64,000 nt of DNA from Ferruginibacter sp. (GCA_025963635.1 JAOQAK010000064.1:62001-126000), one strand, 5' to 3'. Positions 17,711 through 28,074 are shown, counted from the stretch's first letter. Made by a program: numbers and translations. Notes: generated by a model from the sequence alone, not told the origin.

Positions 17711-19459
17711 CTATTTCTCAATCATCACGATCACTGTACCTAGGGGTGGTACAGTTACCTTTACGCCGTTGGTGGTAACCGCTGATCTTGCTTTTAGAGT
17801 AGCGTAATCTGCCGGCCCCCCAGCAACCGTAGCCGGTCCGGAACTGTTCACCAACACCTTCCTGCTAAACTCCCCATTGTCATTGCTTCCTTCCAGGCTG
17901 TACCAATAATACCTGCTGCCAATATTAAAGTTGTTGATTTTTATTTCTACCGATTGTGCGGAGGCGCCCATATTGATCACCGTTACATTTGCTTCGCCGG
18001 AACTGTAGGTAGACGCGTAGGCTTTAATATCAGCACTCCCCTGCACAGTGGAAGCAACCAACCGGTCGCCTAATGACCGCTGGAAAAAATACAAGTAATA
18101 AAATGAGGGCCTCGGACTCCATTTAGTCATACCCGGCTCATCATCGGCACTAAAAAGGCCATGATCATTTCCATTGTCCCAACCATTCATCATGTCCCAA
18201 CGTGCGCTCATGCCATATTTATTTTTAATTGCCTCTCCCATCACCAGTACCGCAAATATGCCGCTGGTATTGGACACCTGCTGCTTTGAATCCTTTGCCC
18301 ACATATTCCATTCATCCATCACGACCGGTTTAACAATAGCGCCGTTTGTTTGTAATGTTTGCGTGATATAATTCATCATCTGAGCCGGAACCGTTAATGC
18401 GGAAGAAAGCACCACCGCGGCATTGGAATTTTGATCATAGGGAGTAAAGTAATTATGGCCCACATAAAAATCTGCTTTATTATTAACACCTGTCATCATA
18501 CCCGCATTCCAGGTTTTAACGGTATTGGTTTGCCAGGCTTCGGGCGCCGTTTCTACAGCAACCGCCCCAATGTAAATGGTTTTGCCAATCTCGGTGGCAG
18601 CCTTCTTCATTGAATCTGCAAATACCTTAAAATGTTTTGCATACTGGGCGCCGGTCAGTATCTCCGGCTGGCCGTCTTTATTCAAAGAAGTATTAATGCG
18701 ATACCCCCATTCCCAATCGCCATAATTTTCATTGCCAATTTCCCAGTATTTGGTACGCCCGTTATCATATCGCACCCAATCCGCGGCAAGATGTGCGGCT
18801 GTTGCTACAGGGTTGGCACTGGTACCATATCTTGAGTAGCCGAAATTAATTGTAATGATGCCCTGGTTATTGGTTTGCTGCAACAACGAGTAATAGTTGT
18901 CGAGTGAGCATTTCCAATTCAACGTGGTTTTACCATAATTATAAAATGGATCCCGGTCGATATAATCCTTATCCTTGATACGGGCAGGTACATCAGGAGG
19001 AATAACTCCTTCGGGCGAATTCCAAAAATATGCATCACTTGAACTGCCTCCGGGGAACCGGATAATGTGAGGATGCAGGTTAGTGATGTTGGTGACGGCT
19101 GATGGTACTGTAATGGCAGGGCCCATCCACCAAACACCGTTTTGACCAAATTCTGATAAAGGTATTTTAGTAATGATTGACGATGCATCGGCTGTTACGG
19201 TTGTGGTTACATTTCCGGCAGCAGCTGTTTCGGTAAACGCGGGTTTGATAAAAGTCTTCGGCTGCCAATCATCTAAAAAGAATCCAATTGTATTTGCAAT
19301 CGCGGGGTCTATTGCAGGAGTAATGGGAGTGGGCGTAACCGGCACTGGCCCTGTGCCACCGCCGGGATCAGGCGTTGGAGGCGTTTTTTTGCAGGCCCCA
19401 ACAACCGCCAGCAGTAAAAACATAGATAGAGGTGCCGTAAACATTTTTGAAAAATTCAT
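17711..19459 (-). CDS. Clan-A glycoside hydrolase lipoprotein, GH51-like (alpha-L-arabinofuranosidase or endoglucanase)
   Basis: This is a 582-residue lipoprotein: signal ending LLAVVGAC, then KK and a Pro/Gly-rich linker to about residue 45, suggesting surface display. The catalytic barrel shows IRFPGGSSSDAYFW, then YWEIGNENYGDW with the acid/base Glu of the NE motif, and VVMDEWNMWA with the likely nucleophile Glu. These pairings are typical of GH51 (GNE and DEWN). The C-terminal 130 residues form a beta-sandwich. GH51 includes alpha-L-arabinofuranosidases and some endoglucanases, and GH44-like or GH39-like assignment cannot be ruled out by eye. Inside a xyloglucan-like locus an arabinofuranosidase would remove arabinosyl side chains. 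It lies 106 bp after GH9 and 82 bp before GH97. Confidence 0.75.
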   Translation of the reverse strand: MNFSKMFTAPLSMFLLLAVVGACKKTPPTPDPGGGTGPVPVTPTPITPAIDPAIANTIGFFLDDWQPKTFIKPAFTETAAAGNVTTTVTADASSIITKIPLSEFGQNGVWWMGPAITVPSAVTNITNLHPHIIRFPGGSSSDAYFWNSPEGVIPPDVPARIKDKDYIDRDPFYNYGKTTLNWKCSLDNYYSLLQQTNNQGIITINFGYSRYGTSANPVATAAHLAADWVRYDNGRTKYWEIGNENYGDWEWGYRINTSLNKDGQPEILTGAQYAKHFKVFADSMKKAATEIGKTIYIGAVAVETAPEAWQTNTVKTWNAGMMTGVNNKADFYVGHNYFTPYDQNSNAAVVLSSALTVPAQMMNYITQTLQTNGAIVKPVVMDEWNMWAKDSKQQVSNTSGIFAVLVMGEAIKNKYGMSARWDMMNGWDNGNDHGLFSADDEPGMTKWSPRPSFYYLYFFQRSLGDRLVASTVQGSADIKAYASTYSSGEANVTVINMGASAQSVEIKINNFNIGSRYYWYSLEGSNDNGEFSRKVLVNSSGPATVAGGPADYATLKARSAVTTNGVKVTVPPLGTVIVMIEK

Positions 19460-19565
19460 CTTAAAAAATTTTAGTTTAAGCGCTTATTATCTGTTGATAA
19501 CAGGCATTCAATGTTCGAGATTCTTAATTCTTAATTCACAATTTTTAATTATTTAACCACCGCCC

Positions 19566-21347
19566 CTACTTACTATACCCAACCAGGTACTGCAGGGCCT
19601 CAATCGCATTTGCCAAATACACCAGCGGTGCATTCCAGTTGATCGCAATCTCATTGGAAGCATAGGAACAATCTTCATCCGCATAAGTCGTTTCCGGCTC
19701 ACTGAATTCATACTTGCATCCATCCTGCTTGCCGGGGTTTGGTCCACCCGCCAGCAGGCCCGGTACGGGTTGCTCAATACCATCCGCTACAGATTGCCTG
19801 TGATGCGGATGCATGGTTGGCCTGCTGCCGATACCAGTTACAAAACAATACCCGGTTGCGTTTCTGCCAAGAATATAATCGAGGTTAGTTAATGCGGCAT
19901 CGATGTACTTTTTATTTTTTGTGAACTGGTAAGCATTCACCAATACAATTCCCTGGTTGGAAGCACTGGAATTGCTGCCCCAGTTGAAATCATTTTTTGA
20001 TTTTCCCATCACCGTTTTAAAGGCATTGTCCTCCATACCACTGGCAAGTTCATCAGCAAATTTTATAAAGCGATTCCTTGCATCGTCAATTAACGGAAGA
20101 AGTTCTGTTGGTAATGATTGACTTGTTCTGAATAAAGTATATAATCCCAACAGGTGAACATTCGCCCAGGAAGGAATTCTGACAGGAGCGGTGATTCCCT
20201 TTTGTATGGTAGCCAGGTATCGTTGATCTTTGGTGGTTGCAAATAGTTCGCAGGCAGCCCAAAATATTTCATCATCAAACTTATTATCCCCATAGCCGCC
20301 AGTATTAATTTTTGGGAGATATTTTTGATTGATCATGTTTTGATTGTAAGGCATAGCAGGATTCACTTGTGCCCACTCCCATGCCTTTGTTGCTGCAGCA
20401 AAACAACTATCGGCAAGGCCCGGAAACTGGCTATTAAATTTTTGCAGTACCCTGCTGCTTTGCGCCGTTACCGCTGCAAAATCAAGCGTAGCAGCGGTTC
20501 CTTTCTGAACTGCATAACGTGGCGCTTTAGTAATACCCGGCATCACCATCCCATCAAAATCGGCATTCGTGCATTTATTGTATACGCCACCATCATAAGG
20601 ATCCTGCATAGAGAGCATCCATCGCAGGTTGTAAATCACTTCATCGAGCAGATCGGGCACATCGTTTTTGCTTTCAGGAATATTGGTATTGAGGCGATCA
20701 AAATATTGCGGAAAATCTTCGTACGCTGATAAAAGCGTACCCATTGTAATGCCGGAGTTTACTATGTATTTGTTGTAGTCACCTGCATCGTACCAGCCAC
20801 CAGGGGTGGATATAACAGTACCGGTTGGGCGCTCTGCAGAAGCAGCAGAAGCATGGATCAACACAGCAGTGTCATTATGACCCGCGGGCCTGCTCCATTT
20901 ACCTGCATACGCCTGCTCCAACGGCATGGATACCCGCTGAAAATAATAGCCTTTTAATACAGCGACACCAGCAGCGTTGTGGATATTTTTGTTGATCTTA
21001 AAAGGAAAAGAATTTCCCACGCCGGGAACTGCAATCACATATTTACCAGCTTTTTTAAAGCTGCTGAAATCCGCAATACGGGTGATGGTGGATGAATTTT
21101 TTGACTGTAACGGGCTGCCCAGGGAGCCCGTGTAAACGGTGTCTTTTAAATTCGCTGAAAGCAGGTAAAATGCATCGCCTGTTGCCTTTTTTGTTACTAC
21201 CGCCAGTTTACCGGCATTTGGATAAAAACCTTCCTGGTTCAATTGAATACCACCAGGCTTAACCTGCGCATTAACTGCAAATAGGTTCAGTGTTATGACA
21301 AGCGAAAATAATTTCTTTACAATCGTTCTGTACTTTGAGCGTTTCAT
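19566..21347 (-). CDS. GH9 endo-beta-1,4-glucanase with N-terminal Ig-like (CelD_N) domain
   Basis: This protein of about 593 residues has a signal peptide (to NLFAVNAQ, about residue 28). Residues 30-120 form the Ig-like cellulase N domain (INLxQEGFYP-type start). Residues 125-590 are the (alpha/alpha)6 GH9 barrel. The catalytic-base motif is GGWYDAGDYNKY (DAGD at 187-190), and the likely acid is E566 in SNEIAINWNAP near the C-terminus. A late HPHHR motif (residues about 506-510) is also typical. It should cut beta-1,4-glucan backbones, and in characterised Bacteroides xyloglucan loci a GH9 accompanies GH31, GH2 and GH3. The open frame extends to a TTG at 21359, but the ATG at 21347 (MKRSKYRTIVKK) gives the proper signal start. 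It lies between GH2 and the GH51-like gene on the same strand. Confidence 0.93.
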   Translation of the reverse strand: MKRSKYRTIVKKLFSLVITLNLFAVNAQVKPGGIQLNQEGFYPNAGKLAVVTKKATGDAFYLLSANLKDTVYTGSLGSPLQSKNSSTITRIADFSSFKKAGKYVIAVPGVGNSFPFKINKNIHNAAGVAVLKGYYFQRVSMPLEQAYAGKWSRPAGHNDTAVLIHASAASAERPTGTVISTPGGWYDAGDYNKYIVNSGITMGTLLSAYEDFPQYFDRLNTNIPESKNDVPDLLDEVIYNLRWMLSMQDPYDGGVYNKCTNADFDGMVMPGITKAPRYAVQKGTAATLDFAAVTAQSSRVLQKFNSQFPGLADSCFAAATKAWEWAQVNPAMPYNQNMINQKYLPKINTGGYGDNKFDDEIFWAACELFATTKDQRYLATIQKGITAPVRIPSWANVHLLGLYTLFRTSQSLPTELLPLIDDARNRFIKFADELASGMEDNAFKTVMGKSKNDFNWGSNSSASNQGIVLVNAYQFTKNKKYIDAALTNLDYILGRNATGYCFVTGIGSRPTMHPHHRQSVADGIEQPVPGLLAGGPNPGKQDGCKYEFSEPETTYADEDCSYASNEIAINWNAPLVYLANAIEALQYLVGYSK

Positions 21348-21503
21348 ATTCGAATGCAATTTATTTATATTGGAATCACCCGGAAAGGATTGTCTAAAAC
21401 TTGTTATAAATAGATATTAAAGTACAATGCAGTCCTGGACAGGTTTTTAAAGGTGTAAAGAATTCGGTGGTACATGAGTTGATTGCACTACTTAGTGCAA
21501 TTT

Positions 21504-23921
21504 CTATTTTGTATTGATAGTGATCGACGCAGGTGCCAGCCCTTCCGCAGTTGCCGTTACGGTAACCACGCCTGCCTTCTCTCCCGACTGAATTACTGCC
21601 AGGCATAACCCATTAAATGCTTTGTGTTTGGTTGCCTTGAAGCTTTCCATGCTGGTAGGACTGCCGTTATCTGTTGCTATTACTTTTGCATTTCCGGCTA
21701 CGGTGAACGCTATTAAATTGTCCGCACCGGGCACCATCACCCCATTGGCATCTACCACTTTGGCCGTAATATAGGAGAGATCGTTTCCATCAGCGCTGAT
21801 CAATTTTCTATCTGCAGTAAGGATGATCTTAGCAGGCATGCCTGCGGTTTTAATTTCCTTTGTTAAAACGATTCGGCCGTTTTTCCTTGAGATGGCTTTA
21901 AGCATTCCCGGTGTATAATTCACTTTCCAGGTTACATGCATTGCATCCCCTTGCTTTTTCTTATTTCCAAGTGATTTGCCATTTAAAAATAACTCAACTT
22001 CATCTGCATTACTGTAATAAGCCCATATATCTACGGTATCCCCTTGCTTCCAGTTCCAATGAGGAAAAATATGCAATACATCCTTATTCGTCCACTCAGT
22101 TTGATACATGTAATAAACATCCTTAGGAAACCCTGCCAAATCAATAATTCCGAAGTAGGAACTCCTTGCAGGCCATGGATACGGCGTAGGCTCCCCGATA
22201 TAATCAAAGCCTGTCCATATAAACTGGCCGGAAAGAAAATCATGTTTTTTTATTTCCTTCAGAGTTTCCTCATGTGTTGATCCCCATGGTGCCGACACAT
22301 TATCATATGCAGATACGGTAAGATCAGGATTGCCTTTTGTAAAAGGCTTGTCCCATCTCTCGGGCCAGCGGCGAATACTATCGGAGGGTATTAGGTCGTA
22401 ATGACCGCGGGTTTGCAATGCTGACACGGTTTCGGTGGCAATGAATTTTTTGCCGGGAAATGCCTTTTGAAAACCGGCAAAATCCTGGTGATGATAATTA
22501 AATCCCACAAGATCAAGCGCCCCGGATTGATAAATTTTATTGCCGGGCTGCGGATCATTCAATGCTGAAGTAACCGGCCTTGTTGGATCAAGCGCTTTTA
22601 CAATGCCGGCCAACTCTTTAGCGATGGGTATTCCGGTACTGTCCCATTGCTCAAGGATTTCATTGCCGATGCTCCAGATAAAAACGGAAGGGTGATTGCG
22701 ATCACGCTTTACAAGATCTTCCAAATCAGCTCTATGCCATTCATCCCAATACAAATGATAATCAAACGGGTTCTTTTGCTTCTTCCACATATCGAATGCT
22801 TCGTCCATTACAATAAATCCCATCTTATCACATAAGTCTAACAACTCCGGTGTCGGCGGATTGTGCGATGTGCGGATACCATTGCATCCCATTGCCTTCA
22901 ATATTTCTAACTGGCGTTCCAGTGCCCTCGTGTTGATTGCAGCACCCAGGCATCCGAGATCATGATGATTACAAACGCCGTTTATTTTAAGAGACTTCCC
23001 ATTGAGCAGGAAACCTTTGTTTACGTCAAATTCGAAACTTCGTATACCCAATGGTGTAATATAATCATCGACTATTTTACCATCGATGGAAACCTGGCTA
23101 ACCGCTTTGTATAAATATGGATTTGCCACGGACCATAATTTAGGTGCAGGCACTTTTAAGTCTTGTTCAACCTTCGTAACAGGGTCGGTTAAAGAAATCC
23201 CTGAACTGGTCTTCCTTGCTGCCTCCCTACCGTCTTTATCATAAATAATGGTAGTGAGGGAAATATTTTTCGGTGTGTTCGTTGTGTTACGAACATGGGT
23301 ATTGACATGAATGGTTGCAGATTGCGGAGTTATTACGGGAGTGGTAACAAAGGTACCCCAATGATCAATAGAGATTTTATCAGTAGTGACCAACCAAACA
23401 TTCCGGTAAATTCCGGATCCTGAATACCAACGCGAATTGGGCTGTTTTGAATTATCTACCTTAACGGTGATGGTATTTTTTCCGCCACCGTATAACAGGT
23501 AAGGAGTGAGATCATACCGGAAAGAACTAAAGCCATAGGGCCGTAGGCCAAGATAATGCCCATTGATCCAAACTTCACTGTGATGGTAGACCCCATCAAA
23601 ATCAATGCTTATTTTTTTGTCTTTTGCCGAAAAGGGGATCGAAAAAGATTTATTGTACCACCCGATGCCGCCCCTCAGTGCGCCTCCGCCGGTACCAGTA
23701 GGACTGGTAGAATCAAAGGGCATTTCGATACTCCAGTCGTGCGGCAAATTCAGTAACCGCCAATTGCTCACGTTGGCAGATGCCTTACTGTAATCGTTGA
23801 CATTGTCAAGGATAAATTTCCAATTTTTATTAAAATTTTCCGTTTTCCTGTGGGCTGTTTGTGCCCATCCATCGGTGAATATCGCAACAGCGACAATGAG
23901 GCATACTGTAATTTTCTTCAT
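21504..23921 (-). CDS. GH2 beta-galactosidase with C-terminal DUF4982/Big-like domains
   Basis: This 805-residue exported enzyme has a signal peptide ending near TDGWAQ. The order of domains is the GH2 sugar-binding domain (about 25-180), an immunoglobulin-like domain (about 185-295) and the TIM barrel (about 300-600). The acid/base is E421 in FIWSIGNEI and the nucleophile is E497 in FIATETVS. After the barrel come a DUF4982-like segment (YYSNADEVELFLNGKSLG) and an invasin/Big-like domain (AKIILTADRKLISADGNDL). This layout is common for Bacteroidota beta-galactosidases. In a xyloglucan locus it would remove beta-1,2-galactose from side chains. It follows GH95 after 75 bp, consistent with sequential removal of fucose and then galactose. 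Confidence 0.92.
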   Translation of the reverse strand: MKKITVCLIVAVAIFTDGWAQTAHRKTENFNKNWKFILDNVNDYSKASANVSNWRLLNLPHDWSIEMPFDSTSPTGTGGGALRGGIGWYNKSFSIPFSAKDKKISIDFDGVYHHSEVWINGHYLGLRPYGFSSFRYDLTPYLLYGGGKNTITVKVDNSKQPNSRWYSGSGIYRNVWLVTTDKISIDHWGTFVTTPVITPQSATIHVNTHVRNTTNTPKNISLTTIIYDKDGREAARKTSSGISLTDPVTKVEQDLKVPAPKLWSVANPYLYKAVSQVSIDGKIVDDYITPLGIRSFEFDVNKGFLLNGKSLKINGVCNHHDLGCLGAAINTRALERQLEILKAMGCNGIRTSHNPPTPELLDLCDKMGFIVMDEAFDMWKKQKNPFDYHLYWDEWHRADLEDLVKRDRNHPSVFIWSIGNEILEQWDSTGIPIAKELAGIVKALDPTRPVTSALNDPQPGNKIYQSGALDLVGFNYHHQDFAGFQKAFPGKKFIATETVSALQTRGHYDLIPSDSIRRWPERWDKPFTKGNPDLTVSAYDNVSAPWGSTHEETLKEIKKHDFLSGQFIWTGFDYIGEPTPYPWPARSSYFGIIDLAGFPKDVYYMYQTEWTNKDVLHIFPHWNWKQGDTVDIWAYYSNADEVELFLNGKSLGNKKKQGDAMHVTWKVNYTPGMLKAISRKNGRIVLTKEIKTAGMPAKIILTADRKLISADGNDLSYITAKVVDANGVMVPGADNLIAFTVAGNAKVIATDNGSPTSMESFKATKHKAFNGLCLAVIQSGEKAGVVTVTATAEGLAPASITINTK

Positions 23922-23996
23922 ATAGTTTATTTAACCTGTTCAGTGGTGTGAGTATAAAATTACCGGCGGGTTGTAATGTTCAGGGGTTTGCAATGG

Positions 23997-26303
23997 TTAT
24001 TGCAGCAATCCGTTCATTGAATAAGCCTTTCCTTTTTCAGTCTTAAATGTTATTACCTTGTCTCCATACCGTACGATACAGGCGTTCCCTAATTTCGACA
24101 ATATCTTCACCCGGGTTAGCTTACCGGCTTCCCAATCGATATCTATATAAAATCCGCCACGGGCCACGAGGCCATGTATAAACCCTTTCTGCCAGGCAGC
24201 AGGAAGGGCGGGCAATAACTGGATCTCGCCGGCATGACTTTGTAACAACATCTCGGTAATGCCCGCCGTTGCGCCAAAATTTCCATCAATTTGAAAGGGC
24301 GGGTGAGTATCGAAAAGGTTGGGTAAGGTAGATTTTTGCAACAATGCAACCAGGTTTTTATAAGCTGCTTCGCCATCCTGCAGGCGGCCAAAAAAATTGA
24401 TGATCCATGCCCGGCTCCATCCCGTATGCCCGCCGCCATTCGCAAGCCGAAAGTCAATGGTCTTTCTTGCTGCAGCCATTAGTTCCGGGGTTTTCTGTTG
24501 GGTAATTTCACTGCCCGGATGCAAACCAAACAGGTGCGAAATATGCCTGTGGCCGGGCTCGGGCTCTTCAAATTCTTCCGTCCATTCCATTACCCTGCCA
24601 TCTTTGCCAATCTTTGTGGGCGCAAGCCTGGCAAGCAGGGCGGCTAGTTTTTTTTGAAACGCCGCATCTGTTCCAAGCACTTTGCCTGCAGCGATGGTAT
24701 TCTGAAACAGCTCCCGGATGATCATGTGATCCATCGTTGGTCCCATCACCATGGTAGCCACTTTGCCGTCTTTTGTTTTAAAGCTGTTTTCAGGAGAGAT
24801 TGATGGGCCGGAGACCAACTGTTTAGTGACAGGATTTTCTGTTAACCAACCCGCACAGAATTCCGCGGCTTCCTTCAGTACCGGGTACCCCAAATCGGCC
24901 AGGTATTTTTTATCTCCCGTAAATAAATAATGTTCCCATAAGTGCTGACAACTCCATGCCATTCCCATTGGCCACATGGCCCACCTCGCCTGGCCGGAAG
25001 TGCCTGTAATATGCCATGGATTGGTGGTATAATGGGCCACAACACCTTTAATGCCATACATTTCTTTCGCCGTCTTTCGTCCATCGTCCCGCAGGGCATC
25101 AATGAATTTTAGAAAAGGCTCATGTAATTCAGATAGATTGGTTGTTTCAGCAAGCCAGTAATTCATCTGGATATTGATATTGATATGGTAATCCGCACTC
25201 CATGGCGCAGACAAGCCATCAGACCATATCCCTTGTAAATTGGCAGGTAAATCACCCGGACGGGAGCTGCTGATCAATAAGTAGCGGCCAAACTGGTAGT
25301 AGAGTTTAATCAGGTTGGGATCGGTATTACCATTTTGGATGGCGTTGATCCGGCTGTCCGTTGGAAAATAAGCAGCCTCGCCGGTGCCTAAATCCAAATC
25401 TACCCGCTTAAAGTATTTTTGATAATCGTCGATATGCTTTTTCTGCAGCGCTTCGTAATTTTTGCCAGAAGCGTCATCCATTTGAGTTTGTGTAAGGGCC
25501 GCCGGATCTACGCCCCAGTAATCCGATGAAGCAGTAAAAAAAATAAGAACGGTGTCGGCTTTTTCAATCCTGACGCCCTCTTTCCCGAAGCCAACTTTAC
25601 CTCCCAGGTTCACAAGCTTAGCACGGGCAAATAGCTTAACGCCCACCCCATTATTTACGTGTTCGCTCATCGTGATAGCGGCTGCGGCATTTTCGATCAG
25701 CGCTTTATTCCCCAACCTGCTTAAGTTTACAGTAACAGTAAGGGAGGCCGGCTGGTTAGCCGTAAGCCGCACAATGATTGCTTCATCGGGCTTTGACGAA
25801 AAGACTTCCCGTGTATAAGTAACTTTGCCAATCGTGAAAACAGTGGTTGCAATGGCGGTTTCGATGTTCAGTTCCCTTCTGTAATTGCTTACTTCCTGCC
25901 CCGCTCCATATTCAAAATCAAGCCGCATATCGCCGAGCGTTTGGTAACTTCCCCAGTCGGGCCGTTCACCAATAATTTTACTTTGGGCCATCTTTTCAGC
26001 TTCTGCACATTTCCCTTCAAACAGAAGTTTTCTCACTTCGGGAAGAGCGGCTTTTGATTGCGGGTTTATAAAGTCCATCGGCTTTCCTGACCAGATGGTT
26101 TCTTCATTTAGCTGCAATCTTTCTGATTGTACATCGCCGAAGATCATAGCGCCGAGCCGGCCATTACCAACAGGCAAAGCTTCATTCCAGTTGGATGCAG
26201 GATGATTGAACCAAATTTTGAGATCATTTGGAATGGTTTGCGCATATACCTGTGGAACAGAGAAAAACAAAATGCTTAACGCAAACAATTTTATATAGCT
26301 CAT
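23997..26303 (-). CDS. GH95 alpha-L-fucosidase (alpha-1,2 type)
   Basis: This 768-residue exported enzyme has a signal peptide ending SVPQVYAQ (about residue 22). The N-terminal beta-domain begins with the family hallmark LPVGNGRLGAMIFG and LQLNEETIWSG. The (alpha/alpha)6 barrel carries INIQMNYWLAETTNL (Asn pair, about 377-390), SISPENSF with likely acid E505, and IDGNFGATAGITEML with a conserved Asp near 688. These match the residues used by characterised GH95 inverting fucosidases. Some GH95 members act on alpha-L-galactosides instead. The gene begins 545 bp after the glycan-binding protein gene, so it may have its own promoter. Its role would be removing terminal fucose from xyloglucan side chains. 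Confidence 0.93.
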   Translation of the reverse strand: MSYIKLFALSILFFSVPQVYAQTIPNDLKIWFNHPASNWNEALPVGNGRLGAMIFGDVQSERLQLNEETIWSGKPMDFINPQSKAALPEVRKLLFEGKCAEAEKMAQSKIIGERPDWGSYQTLGDMRLDFEYGAGQEVSNYRRELNIETAIATTVFTIGKVTYTREVFSSKPDEAIIVRLTANQPASLTVTVNLSRLGNKALIENAAAAITMSEHVNNGVGVKLFARAKLVNLGGKVGFGKEGVRIEKADTVLIFFTASSDYWGVDPAALTQTQMDDASGKNYEALQKKHIDDYQKYFKRVDLDLGTGEAAYFPTDSRINAIQNGNTDPNLIKLYYQFGRYLLISSSRPGDLPANLQGIWSDGLSAPWSADYHININIQMNYWLAETTNLSELHEPFLKFIDALRDDGRKTAKEMYGIKGVVAHYTTNPWHITGTSGQARWAMWPMGMAWSCQHLWEHYLFTGDKKYLADLGYPVLKEAAEFCAGWLTENPVTKQLVSGPSISPENSFKTKDGKVATMVMGPTMDHMIIRELFQNTIAAGKVLGTDAAFQKKLAALLARLAPTKIGKDGRVMEWTEEFEEPEPGHRHISHLFGLHPGSEITQQKTPELMAAARKTIDFRLANGGGHTGWSRAWIINFFGRLQDGEAAYKNLVALLQKSTLPNLFDTHPPFQIDGNFGATAGITEMLLQSHAGEIQLLPALPAAWQKGFIHGLVARGGFYIDIDWEAGKLTRVKILSKLGNACIVRYGDKVITFKTEKGKAYSMNGLLQ

Positions 26304-26848
26304 ACGAAATCAAAATTTATTATTATCTCCAACGAACCAAATCATTGTGTTTAACTGATGGCCATGTAAGGCTTCTGCGCAGCAACGAACTGTAAATTTG
26401 TGGTTTTTCTTTTAAGTATTTTTTATTGCATGATTATTTTACATCTCAGGTACAGGCGCTGAACTCCGTCCTGTGTCTCTATTATTACTAACGATGCAGT
26501 TATTAGACCATACAGGTTATAAATTATATAGAAAGGAGTGCCACTAAGAAAGCCCTTTTAACCTGGCCTATAATAAGCGTTTGTCCGCAAAACCTTTAAT
26601 TAATAAGGCCTCGAATATGAAGTGACAAGCCTGACTCAGGACGGAGTTCTCTGCCTAATGCGATTAGTCATGCGATTGGCCCGTTGTAAGACATAAAGAA
26701 AAAACCGGTTAGGGCACCCTGCAAAACAGGGTGCCACCGGTCCTAACGACTGCTAATGAAGAAAAATTCATGGTAAGCCATTTACTGCTGCTTGCCACTT
26801 AAAATATTAAAATAATAAATCTCATATTTATTAAGACATAAAAGGCTT
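26304..26848. other. Gap of 545 bp inside the PUL, with paired inverted repeats
   Basis: No ORF of interest lies here. GAACTCCGTCCTG (26461-26473) and CAGGACGGAGTTC (26638-26650) are exact 13-bp inverted arms 164 bp apart. A separate tight hairpin at 26713-26735 lies closer to the binding-protein stop. No clean TAnnTTTG box was found ahead of GH95, although a promoter is expected here. The long spacing contrasts with the 21-32 bp gaps among SusC, SusD and the binding protein. Confidence 0.7.
26713..26735 (-). terminator. Candidate terminator/attenuator after the SusC-SusD-SGBP genes
   Basis: GGCACCCTG and CAGGGTGCC form a perfect 9-bp stem around a 5-nt loop. Read on the minus strand it is followed by CTAACCGG and then a run of six T. 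It lies about 113 nt downstream of the glycan-binding protein stop, so it could end or attenuate the SusCD transcript before GH95. The T-run is offset by several bases. Confidence 0.5.
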
Positions 26849-28042
26849 CTATTGAATTTTCACCACACGGAAATTATCAAAAGCGCCATCAAACGCCGGG
26901 GCGGCTGTCGCCTCTGCGTTTATTAGCATTAAATCTAATGCACCTTTCCCATCACCAACCAGTGCCTTCAGTGAACTTGCCGGAACACCGGTTCCATCGG
27001 TGCCATTGGCCTTCGTTTTAAAGTCTGTAAGTGGAATGGTTATAGTTGTCCATCCCGCTGTTACAAATCCTGCACTTCTACCCTTCCATGGTTCAAAACG
27101 GGCGAGGTAAGTCCAGTTGCCATCTTTAACAATGTAAAAGTTACTACCCGTCCATGGGACTTTCAAACTCATCTCAAATTTCAATGCATAGCTTGAAAGA
27201 GGATCATCTAACCGGGCAGTGGGCACCCAGGTTGCTGAATTGGTATTCATTGATTTCTTACCGTCCCACCACGACCAGTCACCTGCATTAATAGCGGGAG
27301 AAACGATATGGGAATATTTGCCAATGCTTCCGGGAAACAATGTTGCATTATTGGTTATTTCGTAAGAACCCCAACTGTAATTACCATCATCAAAAGTGGT
27401 GAGCATACCCGTTGTAAAATCATTGAATAATAAAACGGAAGTACCTGTACCATATGTGCCTACTACCTTAAGCGGACCTCCCTGTGTAATGCCTGCCGGC
27501 ACCGTAACGGTGATTTTTGTAATTCCCGAAACCGTGAAATTGGTGACTACTATATTGCCCGGAAATATAATTTGTTTTGTGCCGTAAAAACTGCTTCCGT
27601 TGATCACAAGCGTACTTCCGGGAAGCGCCATTTCGTTTGACAGCGATGTAATGGTGGGCACCGGTGGTATAATATCAAACTTGTAAGTAACGGTACCGTT
27701 TAAAGTAACCACATCTACCGTATTTAATTTACCGGCCGGGATACTGTCCCAGGCAATACGGGGCACCCTTACCACCAGGTTGCTATCCGAAAACAGTCCT
27801 GAGTTGAAGCTTGCAGGGAATCCATTGAAAGATATCTGCGTGGTGGATGAAAGATTGGTTCCCTGGATCACTACTATCTGGCCGGGCAGCGCCGCTGTTA
27901 CCATGCTGTCGGGAGTAATTGCCCGTATTCGTCTTATCGAAGGAGCTCCCGCACTATTGTCTTTTTTACACCCGGCGATAGCAAAGATGCTGGTGACTGC
28001 TATAAGAAGCAGCAATTGATAAAGCCTTTTATATTGTAACAT
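26849..28042 (-). CDS. Surface glycan-binding lipoprotein with IPT/TIG domains (SusE position)
   Basis: This 397-residue lipoprotein has a signal ending FAIAGCKKD. Two IPT/TIG Ig-like repeats follow (about 33-120 and 122-205; PGQIVVIQGTNL and PGSTLVINGSSFYG). The C-terminal half is a larger beta-domain rich in exposed-type aromatics (GDWSWWDGKK, WTYLARFEPWKG), resembling the SGBP-B-type xyloglucan/beta-glucan binding module. Such proteins sit on the cell surface and capture polysaccharide for the SusCD importer. It lies 32 bp after SusD, in the usual SusE/F slot. Family members bind xyloglucan and other beta-glucans, so ligand identity is inferred from context. Confidence 0.88.
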   Translation of the reverse strand: MLQYKRLYQLLLLIAVTSIFAIAGCKKDNSAGAPSIRRIRAITPDSMVTAALPGQIVVIQGTNLSSTTQISFNGFPASFNSGLFSDSNLVVRVPRIAWDSIPAGKLNTVDVVTLNGTVTYKFDIIPPVPTITSLSNEMALPGSTLVINGSSFYGTKQIIFPGNIVVTNFTVSGITKITVTVPAGITQGGPLKVVGTYGTGTSVLLFNDFTTGMLTTFDDGNYSWGSYEITNNATLFPGSIGKYSHIVSPAINAGDWSWWDGKKSMNTNSATWVPTARLDDPLSSYALKFEMSLKVPWTGSNFYIVKDGNWTYLARFEPWKGRSAGFVTAGWTTITIPLTDFKTKANGTDGTGVPASSLKALVGDGKGALDLMLINAEATAAPAFDGAFDNFRVVKIQ

Positions 28043-28074
28043 GTTGTTGAATTTAACGTTGATGAAAAAAATTA

